From a virus, in the IMG/VR virus record IMGVR_UViG_3300030117_005760, positions 1-48,644 of that record: a DNA stretch of 48,644 nt; one strand, 5' to 3'. This document shows positions 38,362 through 47,487 of the stretch, piece by piece. Numbering within the stretch: the stretch's first letter is position 1; the number at the start of each line of letters is the position of its first letter. The notes under the pieces are model-generated. The model saw only the letters and a program-made list of their open reading frames with translations, did not search any database and was not told the origin of the DNA. The position numbers were made by a program, and so were the translations under genes.

Positions 38362-39287
38362 TGAAAAGTTTCAAGCGTTTTTTAAGTGAAGAAGATCAAG
38401 GACCGAATGAGTGGGAAAAGTGGAGATTGATGTTAAGTAAAGCCTATTTTAGCGAATCGGGCAATATCGACAATGAAGGATTTTTAGGGAGATTTAGAAT
38501 GACAACCGGAGTTCGCTCACTTGGTTCTCCCTATGTGACACAGACTATGCTCGATCACTTTGACTTCAACGGTGATGGAATCATTGGTCAAAATGATATC
38601 GCCTATGGTCAAATTATTTCAACTGCAATCTTTTATTATGGTATAGAAAATGGAGTTGATAATGTTCCTCCGTTTATGATCGCGTCTGAGTGGAGAGAGA
38701 ATTGGGAGTCAATCAATGAACAGTACGGATTTGATTTCCCAAATCCAGATGGATTCTTTGGCATTCCTGATGTTCCAGATGGTAATTACCCGGATACTTG
38801 GGATCCAGATGATGCTGTTCGTTTAAGTGTTGATTTTTTACCCGCTGTCGTTGATGGCTGGACTAATATTTCAGGCACAATTAGTAACACAGCAACTTTT
38901 GCTGATTTGTATCCAGAAATGTTCGCAGAATTATTACAAATGTACGATTTTAATGGCAACGGAAAAATTGATGGTGGATTTCCTCCAAATCCAAACAACT
39001 ATAACGTAGATTCCTATCTTGCATATTTTATATTTGAGATTCTAGCAGCAAGGGGATTTGATACATCACAACAACTACCCGAATCTCTTTATGGTGCAGG
39101 AGGATTCGCAAATCTTGTTCAAACCTACTTCTACACAAGAGGAGATATGAGTGATACATTGAGTGTTATCCTTCAACGAATTATTGACTCAGGCTATGTG
39201 ATTCCAGAACTTCCTGCTCCACCACCCCCACCACCAGAAGAAATTCCTCAATCACAAGCACCGCCACCTGAGATTGGTATGGCATAA
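38361..39287 (+). CDS. Tagged EF-hand/dockerin-like protein, member E
   Basis: 308 residues, tag MKSFKRFLSEEDQGPNE (LSE). Core MLDHFDFNGDGIIGQNDIA, W-R-E-N-W-E-S-I-N-E-Q-Y-G, and a second loop MYDFNGNGKIDGGF near residue 195. Pro-rich tail (PPPPPPEE). It is the right-hand-cluster copy of the family seen at 4147-14371 on the other strand, 24 kb away, showing that copies moved between clusters. Confidence 0.8.
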   Translation: MKSFKRFLSEEDQGPNEWEKWRLMLSKAYFSESGNIDNEGFLGRFRMTTGVRSLGSPYVTQTMLDHFDFNGDGIIGQNDIAYGQIISTAIFYYGIENGVDNVPPFMIASEWRENWESINEQYGFDFPNPDGFFGIPDVPDGNYPDTWDPDDAVRLSVDFLPAVVDGWTNISGTISNTATFADLYPEMFAELLQMYDFNGNGKIDGGFPPNPNNYNVDSYLAYFIFEILAARGFDTSQQLPESLYGAGGFANLVQTYFYTRGDMSDTLSVILQRIIDSGYVIPELPAPPPPPPEEIPQSQAPPPEIGMA

Positions 39288-39295
39288 ATAAAGAT

Positions 39296-40657
39296 ATGAA
39301 CTTTGACAACGCATTTGAAAAAGACTCAAGAGTTGCCATTCGGATTCAGACTCCGATGCCTGACTTTGATAACAAGGTCGGTGGACTGAATCCTGCCGGT
39401 TTGGATGTCGGTGGTATTACAGATAAAGTCGATGCAGTCAAAGAGAAAATGCTCAATGATTTTCTTGAGCCTCTGATGGATGCAGGGTTGATTGTTCTGC
39501 GAGGCAAATCTCACGACACGGCAGAGTTTATTGTAAAAAATCCTGCCGATCAAGAAAAAATTGTGCAAACCGCACAGACGATTGGTTTTTTGTTGAATGA
39601 TGCCGGAGAAAAGGCTGCACAACAAAGAATTCAACAGACTCAACAAGCGGCACAGGTGATGCCACAAGAGTTTGCTCAACAGTCCTTCCAGCAACTTGGC
39701 ATTGAACCACCCAAGCAACAGCAACAGGGCGGTGGTAATCCAATGGCTGCAATGATGGGTGGTGGCGGTATGCCACAACAGCAACCACAACCACAACAAC
39801 AGCAACGACCGGAAGTCGGTATGCCCGGAAAGGGTATGCAGCCCAGACCACAACAGGCAGACGCACCGACACAACGTATGCGTAATCTGCAAAAGTTGAT
39901 GGTGAGCGGTGGTCTTGAACCAACCAAGGAACCGTCAAAGACAGGACTCGGAACGATTAGTGATCCAAAAGTCGCTCGTTATATGATTACTGCAATCTTC
40001 AATGGCAATCCCACAACAGATGGAGAAAGAATCCATAAAGATATGCGAAATCGTTTTAGGCTTATGGCTGGCGGGATTGATAATTCAGCAGGGGATGGGA
40101 CATTTTCATTAAATTTTTCAACCAAAGATGAGTCAAGAGCAAATGAATTAGTAAATTATATTGAAGCAAAATTTAAAGATAATTTAGAAATGATTCTTAC
40201 AAATCGTGAGGATCTTGAAATTGCCTCTCAGAAAAAACAGGGTCTTGATCCCACAACAGGAAAACCATTGGGTCAACAACAACAAGGTGGTGGAATGATG
40301 CCGGGTATGGGCATCGGTGGTATGAGCGAGGAAAGAGCCTTGCCGCTTCGTCTGAATCCTAGAGTGGATGGTAGTGAGGAAGAGGGAGATGCTGCACCGC
40401 CGCCGCCAACTAGTAATCCCTTGATGACATCAAATGTAAACACAGCAGGTGGATTCACACAACACGGATTTAGTTGGGAAGACTTCTTCTGTGAATTCTT
40501 TGGTATTTGTGGTGATGACATCAACATAGAGGATGATGGAACAGATCCAGATGGACCCGCAGACGGCGACGATGACATCCCAGATGCAGACACACCCGGA
40601 CTTTACCCCGCGATGGGATTCCCAAAAGGAGAGGAACCAGATGAGCGATTCCAATAA
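39296..40657 (+). CDS. Gln-rich virion-type protein
   Basis: 453 residues. The N-terminus MNFDNAFEKDSRVAIRIQ is tag-like. Then comes a helix with ADQEKIVQTAQTIGFLLNDA, a Gln/Met/Gly-rich low-complexity part (QQQPQPQQQQR), a small folded domain (FNGNPTTDGERIHKDMRNRF), an internal tag-like LPLRLNPRVDGSEEE, and a Cys-containing acidic end (FFCEFFGICGDDIN). The internal tag suggests a fusion of two former cargo genes. Confidence 0.65.
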   Translation: MNFDNAFEKDSRVAIRIQTPMPDFDNKVGGLNPAGLDVGGITDKVDAVKEKMLNDFLEPLMDAGLIVLRGKSHDTAEFIVKNPADQEKIVQTAQTIGFLLNDAGEKAAQQRIQQTQQAAQVMPQEFAQQSFQQLGIEPPKQQQQGGGNPMAAMMGGGGMPQQQPQPQQQQRPEVGMPGKGMQPRPQQADAPTQRMRNLQKLMVSGGLEPTKEPSKTGLGTISDPKVARYMITAIFNGNPTTDGERIHKDMRNRFRLMAGGIDNSAGDGTFSLNFSTKDESRANELVNYIEAKFKDNLEMILTNREDLEIASQKKQGLDPTTGKPLGQQQQGGGMMPGMGIGGMSEERALPLRLNPRVDGSEEEGDAAPPPPTSNPLMTSNVNTAGGFTQHGFSWEDFFCEFFGICGDDINIEDDGTDPDGPADGDDDIPDADTPGLYPAMGFPKGEEPDERFQ

Positions 40658-41597
40658 ATCTATTTTTACAAAAGCCCTTCAAAATCTTAATCACCCGTTG
40701 TTGTCCGAGATTACACGACGAACCACCTATCGTGGTCACTCTCCCGGTGTCAAGCCAACAACAGGCATCAAGTTGAACCTCCCCAAGACCTCAACGATGG
40801 CAGCAAAGATGGAACGTGTTCTCGCAGACAAGTCACCCGAAGGCAAAAAGCGAATGAAGCAAATGAACAATCTGGTCATCGGTCGTGAAGAGGACGGCGA
40901 CAAGATTAGCCTTGAGTTCAAGACAGCATCATCCCGTGAGCGATTCCGCAAGATGATGAATGAACTTAGCGAGAATGTGCATCTTGACGAAGCAACTCAA
41001 CACATCGTAAATGTCAATGTAAGCAGAACAGGTTTTAGAAAACTTGAAGCGATGATTGCAAGTCTTGACGGATACCGAGAGTCAGATTATAGTGATGGGA
41101 AGGCGAGATTTTACTTCGACGCAAAGAAACACGATAGTGCTGAACGAAAGAAGGTAGCAGAGTTTATCAAGAAGACTCGCGGTGCGGAGTTTAGTCACGC
41201 AATCAAGGAAGATGTGCAACTTGACGAAGGCAGCGAAATACTCTTCTCGTTTGACAACCCAATGAAAGCCGGTGCATTTGCAACTCGTATTAAGAGAGAC
41301 AAACTTGCAAGTGAGGTAGATCGTTATGTCAGCGGTCGCAAAGAAATGGTTCAAATCATTATGCACCCAAACGACTACGAGAGAAACGATATTGAAAAGT
41401 TGGCAAAACAATACAAAGGTCAACTGCGTGAAGAACGAGCAATGACATATGTGATTGATCGCAAAACAAAGAAAATTGTTCACGGTCCCACTGACACAGG
41501 GGACGCGAAACTTTACTTAAAGAAACAAATTCAGCCCGGAAAGTTTATGATTAGACAAATTCGTGGTGCAGCCAAGAAAGTTGGCGATACAGTATAA
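40641..41597 (+). CDS. Modular protein with EDVQLDE linker
   Basis: 318 residues from the ATG at 40641. Two or three small alpha/beta modules (about 70-90 residues each: HIVNVNVSRTGFRKLEAMIA; EILFSFDNPMKAGAFATRIK) are joined by ENVHLDEA and EDVQLDEG. Both linkers contain L-D-E followed by A or G, the T4 prohead-protease pattern. The third module ends in KIVHGPTDTGDAKLYLKK. A longer frame start at 40533 was rejected because it lies in the neighbour's tail. Confidence 0.72.
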   Translation: MSDSNKSIFTKALQNLNHPLLSEITRRTTYRGHSPGVKPTTGIKLNLPKTSTMAAKMERVLADKSPEGKKRMKQMNNLVIGREEDGDKISLEFKTASSRERFRKMMNELSENVHLDEATQHIVNVNVSRTGFRKLEAMIASLDGYRESDYSDGKARFYFDAKKHDSAERKKVAEFIKKTRGAEFSHAIKEDVQLDEGSEILFSFDNPMKAGAFATRIKRDKLASEVDRYVSGRKEMVQIIMHPNDYERNDIEKLAKQYKGQLREERAMTYVIDRKTKKIVHGPTDTGDAKLYLKKQIQPGKFMIRQIRGAAKKVGDTV

Positions 41598-41611
41598 TTT
41601 CAGGAGTCATT

Positions 41612-41935
41612 ATGCAATTAGGTGGTGTGGCAAGTTCAGTGGTTATTGGTTTTTTAGGTGGTAGTTTGATTCGGCTGTTTACAGGTCCGTTGATCGAATT
41701 ACCAAACTTCTCAGAAGTTGAGGTCAAACCTACACAAAGAGTAATCTTCGTTCCCAAGAGAACAGAAGATGGCAGTATTCAGTATGTGTTGTCGCGTGTT
41801 GAGGATGCGAATAAACCGTTTGTCCCATCGGGTGATTTTTCGATGACACCAGAAGAGTGGGAAGTTTTAGTTAGGCAACTCAATCAACTCAAGAACGCCG
41901 ATACCTCAGACGTAGATTTAGCAACGTCAAGATAA
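41612..41935 (+). CDS. Small TM-anchored protein
   Basis: 107 residues with AGGAG upstream. N-terminal TM-like segment (VASSVVIGFLGGSLIRLF), then a small domain (TQRVIFVPKRTEDGSIQYVL, MTPEEWEVLVRQLNQL). The 3' end overlaps the leftward 41889 gene tail to tail by 47 bases. Unknown function. Confidence 0.62.
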   Translation: MQLGGVASSVVIGFLGGSLIRLFTGPLIELPNFSEVEVKPTQRVIFVPKRTEDGSIQYVLSRVEDANKPFVPSGDFSMTPEEWEVLVRQLNQLKNADTSDVDLATSR

Positions 41936-42974
41936 AGAAAATACTCAGCATTCCCGGTTCCGGAATTGGAACACCTGCTAATGGTGGTATGTATGGATCA
42001 ATCGGTGATGCCGGAATGTCGATGGGTTCAACTGTTTCTTCGACAAATTGTTCCACATCATCAACTTCAACAGGTGGGGTTGGGTCGTTTGTTTCGTAAT
42101 CACCAACAATCACCTCACCAGCATCGGGCTGACGAGAGTTGAGGATTGCGGGAAGATTTTCAAGAAGGTCGGGTGTGTCTTGAATAATTGTATCAATTGC
42201 CTCCAATTCTCCAAGTGCAAAATCTTTTTCAAAAAAATCAAGAAGATTGGTTTCATCGGTGGGTTCGGGGATGCTTGGAATGCTTGCTGATTGATCTTCT
42301 GAGGGTGGATCTGGTTCCGGCTGCTCCTGTTCTTCCTCTTGCTGCTCCTCTTCCTCTTGCTGCTCCTCCTCTTCCTCTTCTTCTTCCTCTTCTTCTTCCT
42401 CTTCCTCAGACTCTTCTTCTTCCTCTTCGTCCTCAGACTCCTCTTCTTCCTCTTCTTCGGCTTCCTCTTCTTTATCTTTATCTTTTTCGCCCTCTTCGTC
42501 CTCGTCCTTAGAATCCTCTTCGTCCTCAGTGGACGGGGTGGCTTTCTCAGCGTTCTGAGAGCCAACACCGGATCCCGACCCTCCCAGACCGCCAAAGCCG
42601 CCACCGAAGCCTCCTAGCCCCGGAAAGACGATTTCACCATTGGGTCCGACCTGCATACCCATCGCAGCAGGATCAAGACCGATGCCGGAAGCAGCCTCGC
42701 TAATGGCTTCGGTATCACCAGATACGACACCATCAATAACACCAACAATCTGACCGATCTCATTGACGGCTTCTTGACCGACCAATGCACCGCCAGCGGA
42801 AGCAGCAATTGTTAATCTTGAAAGTTTCTTTTCATTTCTTCGATGACGTTCTTCACATTCTTGTAAAAGATCAATGGCACTTTTGAATTGTTTTGTTTCA
42901 CATTCACGCAGTTGTTCCAACAGCGATTTAGGATCCAAGAGATCCTTTAAAGCATCATCATCGTTTTTTGACAT
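41889..42974 (-). CDS. Glu-rich protein with PEP-CTERM-like tail
   Basis: 361 residues. The N-terminus is charged, without a signal peptide; a helix with Ala/Gly (LTIAASAGGALVGQ) and a Gly-rich run (FGGGFGGLGGSGSG) follow, then about 70 residues of nearly pure Glu/Ser/Lys/Gln. The C-terminus VPIPEPGMLSIFFILTLLNL plus RLRYRRS has the P-E-P, TM helix and Arg cluster order of a PEP-CTERM signal. Without an export signal the tail may only anchor it, or the signal may be cryptic. Opposite to its neighbours and convergent with the 41612 gene. Confidence 0.68.
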   Translation of the reverse strand: MSKNDDDALKDLLDPKSLLEQLRECETKQFKSAIDLLQECEERHRRNEKKLSRLTIAASAGGALVGQEAVNEIGQIVGVIDGVVSGDTEAISEAASGIGLDPAAMGMQVGPNGEIVFPGLGGFGGGFGGLGGSGSGVGSQNAEKATPSTEDEEDSKDEDEEGEKDKDKEEEAEEEEEEESEDEEEEEESEEEEEEEEEEEEEEEQQEEEEQQEEEQEQPEPDPPSEDQSASIPSIPEPTDETNLLDFFEKDFALGELEAIDTIIQDTPDLLENLPAILNSRQPDAGEVIVGDYETNDPTPPVEVDDVEQFVEETVEPIDIPASPIDPYIPPLAGVPIPEPGMLSIFFILTLLNLRLRYRRS

Positions 42975-43201
42975 TAAATTGCCTTTCTTGCAATTCGTGA
43001 ACGATAGGTACGGCGTAAGGCACGATTGATAATTTGATTCTGACGAATCATCATATCTGCGATTTCCGTCGCTTCGACATCACTATCATTTGTATTTGCA
43101 AATGCAGAAGGTCTTTCTTCGACAAGATTTGAATCAAAAGACTTCTTTTCATTTAGATTAACAATGTGAGAAGCGTTGTTTTGTTTTCTATTCAATTTCA
43201 T
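42974..43201 (-). CDS. Small basic-tailed protein
   Basis: 75 residues: MKLNRKQNNASHIVNLNEKK (with LNE, tag-like) and RQNQIINRALRRTYRSRIAR at the end. Ends at the base where the 41889 gene begins, so the two form a leftward pair inside the rightward cluster. Function unknown. Confidence 0.6.
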   Translation of the reverse strand: MKLNRKQNNASHIVNLNEKKSFDSNLVEERPSAFANTNDSDVEATEIADMMIRQNQIINRALRRTYRSRIARKAI

Positions 43202-43274
43202 TCTTCAATCCTGACATTGTATGTATACAGCAACAAAATAGAATACTACATAATATCACGGAGATAATCTATAA

Positions 43275-43550
43275 ATGGCATCTACCACAACCACAAAATG
43301 GCTCACTCCATCATTCGTCGCAACTGTTGTTGGATGGGCATTGACAATTTCAATTTTTATCTGGAACTTCTCTGCAAATCACGCAGAAATGGAGTACCGT
43401 ATCCAGTCTCTTGAAGAGAAAAACACGGCATTGGAAGAAAGAATGAAAGATGCCGATGCTCTCCGAACCACAATTCAAACCCAACTCGCAGAAATTAAAA
43501 CGGATCTGATTTGGATTCGTAATGAACTTTCAACACGGAAGGATAACTAA
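43275..43550 (+). CDS. TM plus coiled-coil protein
   Basis: 91 residues: one TM helix (about 15-32, FVATVVGWALTISIFIWNF) followed by a coiled coil (YRIQSLEEKNTALEERMKDA) to the end. This is the topology of an inner-membrane spanin, but its position among virion-type genes also allows a small structural role. GGAG lies 13 bases before the ATG. Overlaps the next start by one base (TAATG). Confidence 0.64.
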   Translation: MASTTTTKWLTPSFVATVVGWALTISIFIWNFSANHAEMEYRIQSLEEKNTALEERMKDADALRTTIQTQLAEIKTDLIWIRNELSTRKDN

Positions 43551-45208
43551 TGTATTTCAACCCACCCACCGGAAAAAATCCATCAAACCCGTTTTATCAC
43601 AGATCGATTGAAGAACAGCGTCGAGAGATGCAAGAAGCCGTGACGGTCGAACTTGAATTCAAGAAAGATGCCGATGGTGCGGCTGCCGTTGGTTCCGAAA
43701 CTGGACGCAGAGGTTTGGTTGTCAGTGGCAAGAAAGTCAAAGATAAAGTTTATAAAATGACTTTTACAAATAATGCCACAATGAATAAGTTTATGGACAA
43801 ATATGAAAATAAACTGAACGAAGGCATTGAAGAACTTGAAGAAGCCGTCGTTCAGGTTGGTTTTAAAGATGATTCTGCTGGTGCTGCCGCAGTGGGTTCC
43901 GAGACTTCACGAACAGGTTTGCTCGTTGGAGGCAAGAAAGTCAAAGATGGAACATATCGTCTTACCTTCAAGAACGACCGTATGAAAGATAAATTTATGA
44001 AGAAATACAATTCAAAGATTGTAGATGCGGTTGAACTCAACGAAAGCACAGCCGAGTATCGTGCGATGATGAAGAGATACAAGGGCAGCGATATGGAGAA
44101 GGTCTTCAAGATGCTGCGTGATGAGGGCTTCAAGGTTGGTGAGCAAGATGACACTCTCGTTCGCAATCTGCTCAAGAGACACAGAGGTAATGTCAAGAAG
44201 GTCGTTGACCAGATTGTGAAAGACTACCCCGGTAAGTTTGATGTCAACAGAATGATGATGGACGATGTGCAGGTTGATGAAGAGAAAAAACTTGACTCAA
44301 GAGGTTTAGGTGTGACTCGTCAGAGTGGTCTTGGCTCAAAGGCAACCGCAAGAAATATCGTAAAAGGTCTGGGCGATGCTGACGGTCCATTTACAGTTGT
44401 TGCAATGAAGAGAGACAAGGTAATCAAGCAAGAAACCACCAAAAGAAGAGATATGCTTCCTGCCATCATCAGCACGATGCGAAAGGAAGTCGGATCTGGT
44501 GTGACTATTGCTATTGAAGACAAGAAGGGAACCATTCGTAATACCTTCAAAGAAAGTGTGCAACTTGATGAAGAAGTGCAAAACGTTGGAATTCATTATG
44601 TTATTCTTCAACAATTTCTTCGCAGTTATTGGGGTCTACCGCCACAAAGTCCCCAGAGCGGACCACCATATGGTGACGCTGGTGATGGTGTAATCCCTCC
44701 AGATATGCTTAGACTTATTGACTATGATGGAGATGGTCAAGTAACTATGAATGATTTAAATATCAGTTTGTCTCTTTCTCCACCCCCTCAAGAGTATATT
44801 GATATGATGCCTCCGGGAACAGCAGTGCTTGGAGTTCCCGCATACTGGTATCAGGCGGTGAATGGTATTCCTTACTATTGGTCTGCTACGAATGTTGTTC
44901 AAGAACCTGCGATGACCAAACAAGAATTGCTAAAGTTGCTTCAAAAGGATGCAATTACATACAATAATCCTCCAGAGGATGCACCTACTCTACAAAGCAA
45001 GGTTCCAATCGAGCCACCAAGTGGAGATGGTGGATTCCCACCTGATGGGGTTCCGAACCCCTTCCCCCCAGAAACAATCAAGTTTGGAAAGCCGCAACCA
45101 AGTGATGGTGGTCCGAATAATCCTCCGTGGCTCCCACCACAATTAGGTATGATGGAAAGAAAAACCATCGACAATTTCAAGGATTATATCGCAGAGGGAA
45201 CCGACTAA
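43550..45208 (+). CDS. Modular protein with tandem repeats, VQLDE linkers and EF-hand module (member F)
   Basis: 552 residues beginning MYFNPPTGKNP, shared with the next gene. Two tandem modules of about 65 residues (VELEFKKDADGAAAVGSETG and VQVGFKDDSAGAAAVGSETS) follow, then a helical domain, DDVQVDEE, another module, ESVQLDEE, and an EF-hand/dockerin-like part LRLIDYDGDGQVTMNDLN. The Pro-rich C-terminus ends NFKDYIAEGTD. The VQLDE linkers contain LDE, a likely proteolytic site. It joins the modular family and the EF-hand family in one chain. Confidence 0.75.
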   Translation: MYFNPPTGKNPSNPFYHRSIEEQRREMQEAVTVELEFKKDADGAAAVGSETGRRGLVVSGKKVKDKVYKMTFTNNATMNKFMDKYENKLNEGIEELEEAVVQVGFKDDSAGAAAVGSETSRTGLLVGGKKVKDGTYRLTFKNDRMKDKFMKKYNSKIVDAVELNESTAEYRAMMKRYKGSDMEKVFKMLRDEGFKVGEQDDTLVRNLLKRHRGNVKKVVDQIVKDYPGKFDVNRMMMDDVQVDEEKKLDSRGLGVTRQSGLGSKATARNIVKGLGDADGPFTVVAMKRDKVIKQETTKRRDMLPAIISTMRKEVGSGVTIAIEDKKGTIRNTFKESVQLDEEVQNVGIHYVILQQFLRSYWGLPPQSPQSGPPYGDAGDGVIPPDMLRLIDYDGDGQVTMNDLNISLSLSPPPQEYIDMMPPGTAVLGVPAYWYQAVNGIPYYWSATNVVQEPAMTKQELLKLLQKDAITYNNPPEDAPTLQSKVPIEPPSGDGGFPPDGVPNPFPPETIKFGKPQPSDGGPNNPPWLPPQLGMMERKTIDNFKDYIAEGTD

Positions 45209-47169
45209 TGTATTTCAACCCACCACAAAACAATCACAATGATTTCTATCATCCACTGAATCAAAAGTTGAATGAACAGAAATTCACCAAGGCACGAGTG
45301 ATGTTCAAAAACGCGAGCGATGCAAGGCGTGATATGAGAGTTGCCAAGGAAACTGGCTTGTATGAGCGTGCTACAGAAAAGCCGAGTGGCAAAGGTCGTG
45401 TTTATGAAATCACTTTCAAGAGTGAAGGTCAGTTCCGACGCTTTATGAGTCAATTTGAAGTTGATCTGATGGAGTATCCACTCAAAGAAAGCCGTGACGA
45501 TTTTGACTACCTTGACGTTGAGGCTGCACGACAAGATGCCAAGTTGGAAGCACCAAAAGTTGTAAAAACAAGAAAAGGCTATCAAGTGATGGTTTACAGC
45601 CGTAAGGTCAAAAAGTTCATTCCACAGGGACCACCCCACAGAAGCAAAGCCGCAGCCGAGAAGGATGCGAAGATGTTTGAGGATGTGCAACTTGATGAAA
45701 CCGTGAAAACAGCATTCAAGGGTAGAATAGGAAACAGGTTGACAAAACCCAATTCTATTGGCTCTCGTATGCTGCAAAATTTTAGAAAAAATGCCAAGCC
45801 CGGTGATGGCTTTTACGTCATTGATGGCGGCGGCAGTTTTGCTGTTGAAATCTATCGTGTTGATGAAATGCCATATGGTGATGAAGTCAAAAAATTAGGT
45901 GATTCTGATACGCAAAACATTCGTGGTAAAAAGAGCCTTGTGCAACTTGTCGCAATCAAGGAAGATGTGCAACTTGATGAGACTAACTTCCGATTCCCAC
46001 AGCCCGGAGAGGATTATGGCGACCTTGCAAAGTCCATCAGTGATCCTTCGGGAAGAGCCTTCCCTGATATGAGTAAGGCTGAACTAAAGAAGAGAAGTGA
46101 CGAAGTTGATCGTAAGTTTGCAGCGGTGATGCGTAAACATAAACGCACGAAAGTCGGTGAGGTGCTTGACCTTCTTGACAAGGATGGTGGTACAAGACTT
46201 TACAAAGATAGTGACATCAAACAAATTGGCAAATATCTCACTAAATTCAAAGACAATGTAAGAAAAGTCGCACATCAAATGATGATTGATGTAATGGAGG
46301 GCGACGATTACTTGGCAAAGAAAAGAATTCCGGTCAGGGAAGATACAGAGATTGTGAATTTCAATTTTAAAAATAGATCAGATGCAATTGCATTTGGTCA
46401 TCAGGCAAAGAAACAGGGTCTTGCTCTTCGTGCCAAGGAGTTTGAGTCGCAGGGCAATGAGACATCACATCTTGCCGTTGACACAAGTAAATTGAAAACC
46501 ATTGGACCCAAGTTAAAAAAATTAGCCAAGAAGTATATGGGCAAATACAGCACGACCGGCGGTGGCGAAGAAATTGATAAAATGATGCGTGAGGATGTGC
46601 AACTCGATGAAGCAACTCCCGGTGACACAAGAGTAGTGACCAAGGGCGACCAGAACCAGTACGAAAGAATCTCTCGTGCCTTGACTGCTGCTAAAAAAGC
46701 AGGAAAGATTGCTGGTTATGAGGGTACTGTCTTTAATCGAAGTAAAGGTGAAGTCACTCTTATCTTTGACACCAAGGCACACAAACCTGCGAGTGAAAGA
46801 CGTAAAGTGGCTAAGATGATCAAGGACTTCGGACTTGAATTCCACCATTCTATTGAAGAAGGCTTACGTCAAGCGATGTCCGGTCCACGCGAAACTGAAT
46901 CCCAGAAGCGTAAGCGTATGGAAAAAGACAACTTTGATCTTTACAAGAAGCGACAAAATAGAGTCGCTGCTTTGCGTGGTGACAAGTCCAGCCGACAACT
47001 CACTTCAAAGCAACAGCGTGACTACCTACGTCGGGTAAATCTCGATCAGATCAGAGCGATGGAGGACGTTGATATGCAAAATGTCACCGCGTCACAACTT
47101 CGTGCAATCAAAGAAGCAAAAGTTTACAAAACTCTTAATAATTTAAGAAAGGAAAATGACAATGGCTGA
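45208..47169 (+). CDS. Long modular protein with repeated EDVQLDE linkers
   Basis: 653 residues from the ATG at 45208 (TAATG overlap). Starts MYFNPPQNNHNDFYHPLNQK (with LNE next), then several small alpha/beta modules separated by EDVQLDETVK, EDVQLDETNF and EDVQLDEATP, each with LDE before T or A. Modules resemble those in the 40641 and 43550 genes (for example RRKVAKMIKDFGLEFHHSIE). I infer a polyprotein-like precursor cut by a prohead protease into small packaged domains. The C-terminal 80 residues are basic. Confidence 0.74.
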   Translation: MYFNPPQNNHNDFYHPLNQKLNEQKFTKARVMFKNASDARRDMRVAKETGLYERATEKPSGKGRVYEITFKSEGQFRRFMSQFEVDLMEYPLKESRDDFDYLDVEAARQDAKLEAPKVVKTRKGYQVMVYSRKVKKFIPQGPPHRSKAAAEKDAKMFEDVQLDETVKTAFKGRIGNRLTKPNSIGSRMLQNFRKNAKPGDGFYVIDGGGSFAVEIYRVDEMPYGDEVKKLGDSDTQNIRGKKSLVQLVAIKEDVQLDETNFRFPQPGEDYGDLAKSISDPSGRAFPDMSKAELKKRSDEVDRKFAAVMRKHKRTKVGEVLDLLDKDGGTRLYKDSDIKQIGKYLTKFKDNVRKVAHQMMIDVMEGDDYLAKKRIPVREDTEIVNFNFKNRSDAIAFGHQAKKQGLALRAKEFESQGNETSHLAVDTSKLKTIGPKLKKLAKKYMGKYSTTGGGEEIDKMMREDVQLDEATPGDTRVVTKGDQNQYERISRALTAAKKAGKIAGYEGTVFNRSKGEVTLIFDTKAHKPASERRKVAKMIKDFGLEFHHSIEEGLRQAMSGPRETESQKRKRMEKDNFDLYKKRQNRVAALRGDKSSRQLTSKQQRDYLRRVNLDQIRAMEDVDMQNVTASQLRAIKEAKVYKTLNNLRKENDNG

Positions 47170-47479
47170 AGACGTATTTTATGGCAATACCCGTGACGGT
47201 AGAAGTCGCTACTCGGACCCTACATCTGTTGGTTCTTTTATCGTAGGTCAACACAGTGTAACAACGGGTGGAACCACGATGTCTAACGCTGATTTGAACT
47301 CTGGTGTTCGTATCAAGGCAGACGGCGGAACAATTTATGTTGGTGGATCTGGTGTCACATCATCAAATGGATACGCATTGGGCAATGAAGATGAGGTGTT
47401 TATTGACATCGATTCGATGAACAAAGTTTTCGTGGTGGCAGCGTCCGCTGGATTCACCGCGTCTTTTATCGCATCTTGA
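47162..47479 (+). CDS. Small Gly/Ser-rich structural-type protein
   Basis: 105 residues from the ATG at 47162 (AAGGA eight bases upstream; an ATG at 47156 lies too close). MAEDVFYGNTRDGRSRYSDP is followed by beta-rich sequence (RIKADGGTIYVGGSGVTSSN, KVFVVAASAGFTASFIAS). It looks like a small virion surface or decoration protein. The family is not named by me. Confidence 0.66.
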   Translation: MAEDVFYGNTRDGRSRYSDPTSVGSFIVGQHSVTTGGTTMSNADLNSGVRIKADGGTIYVGGSGVTSSNGYALGNEDEVFIDIDSMNKVFVVAASAGFTASFIAS

Positions 47480-47487
47480 GGTAAACC

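Noticed and set aside
39283-39290. CATAAATA before the 39296 gene as a late promoter
   Set aside because: It contains the stop codon of the upstream gene and lies only 5 bases before the ATG, so I could not separate it from coding sequence.
42300-42540. Repeated GAG/GAA-like satellite
   Set aside because: The repeats are codons for the Glu-rich run of the 41889 gene, not an independent DNA repeat.
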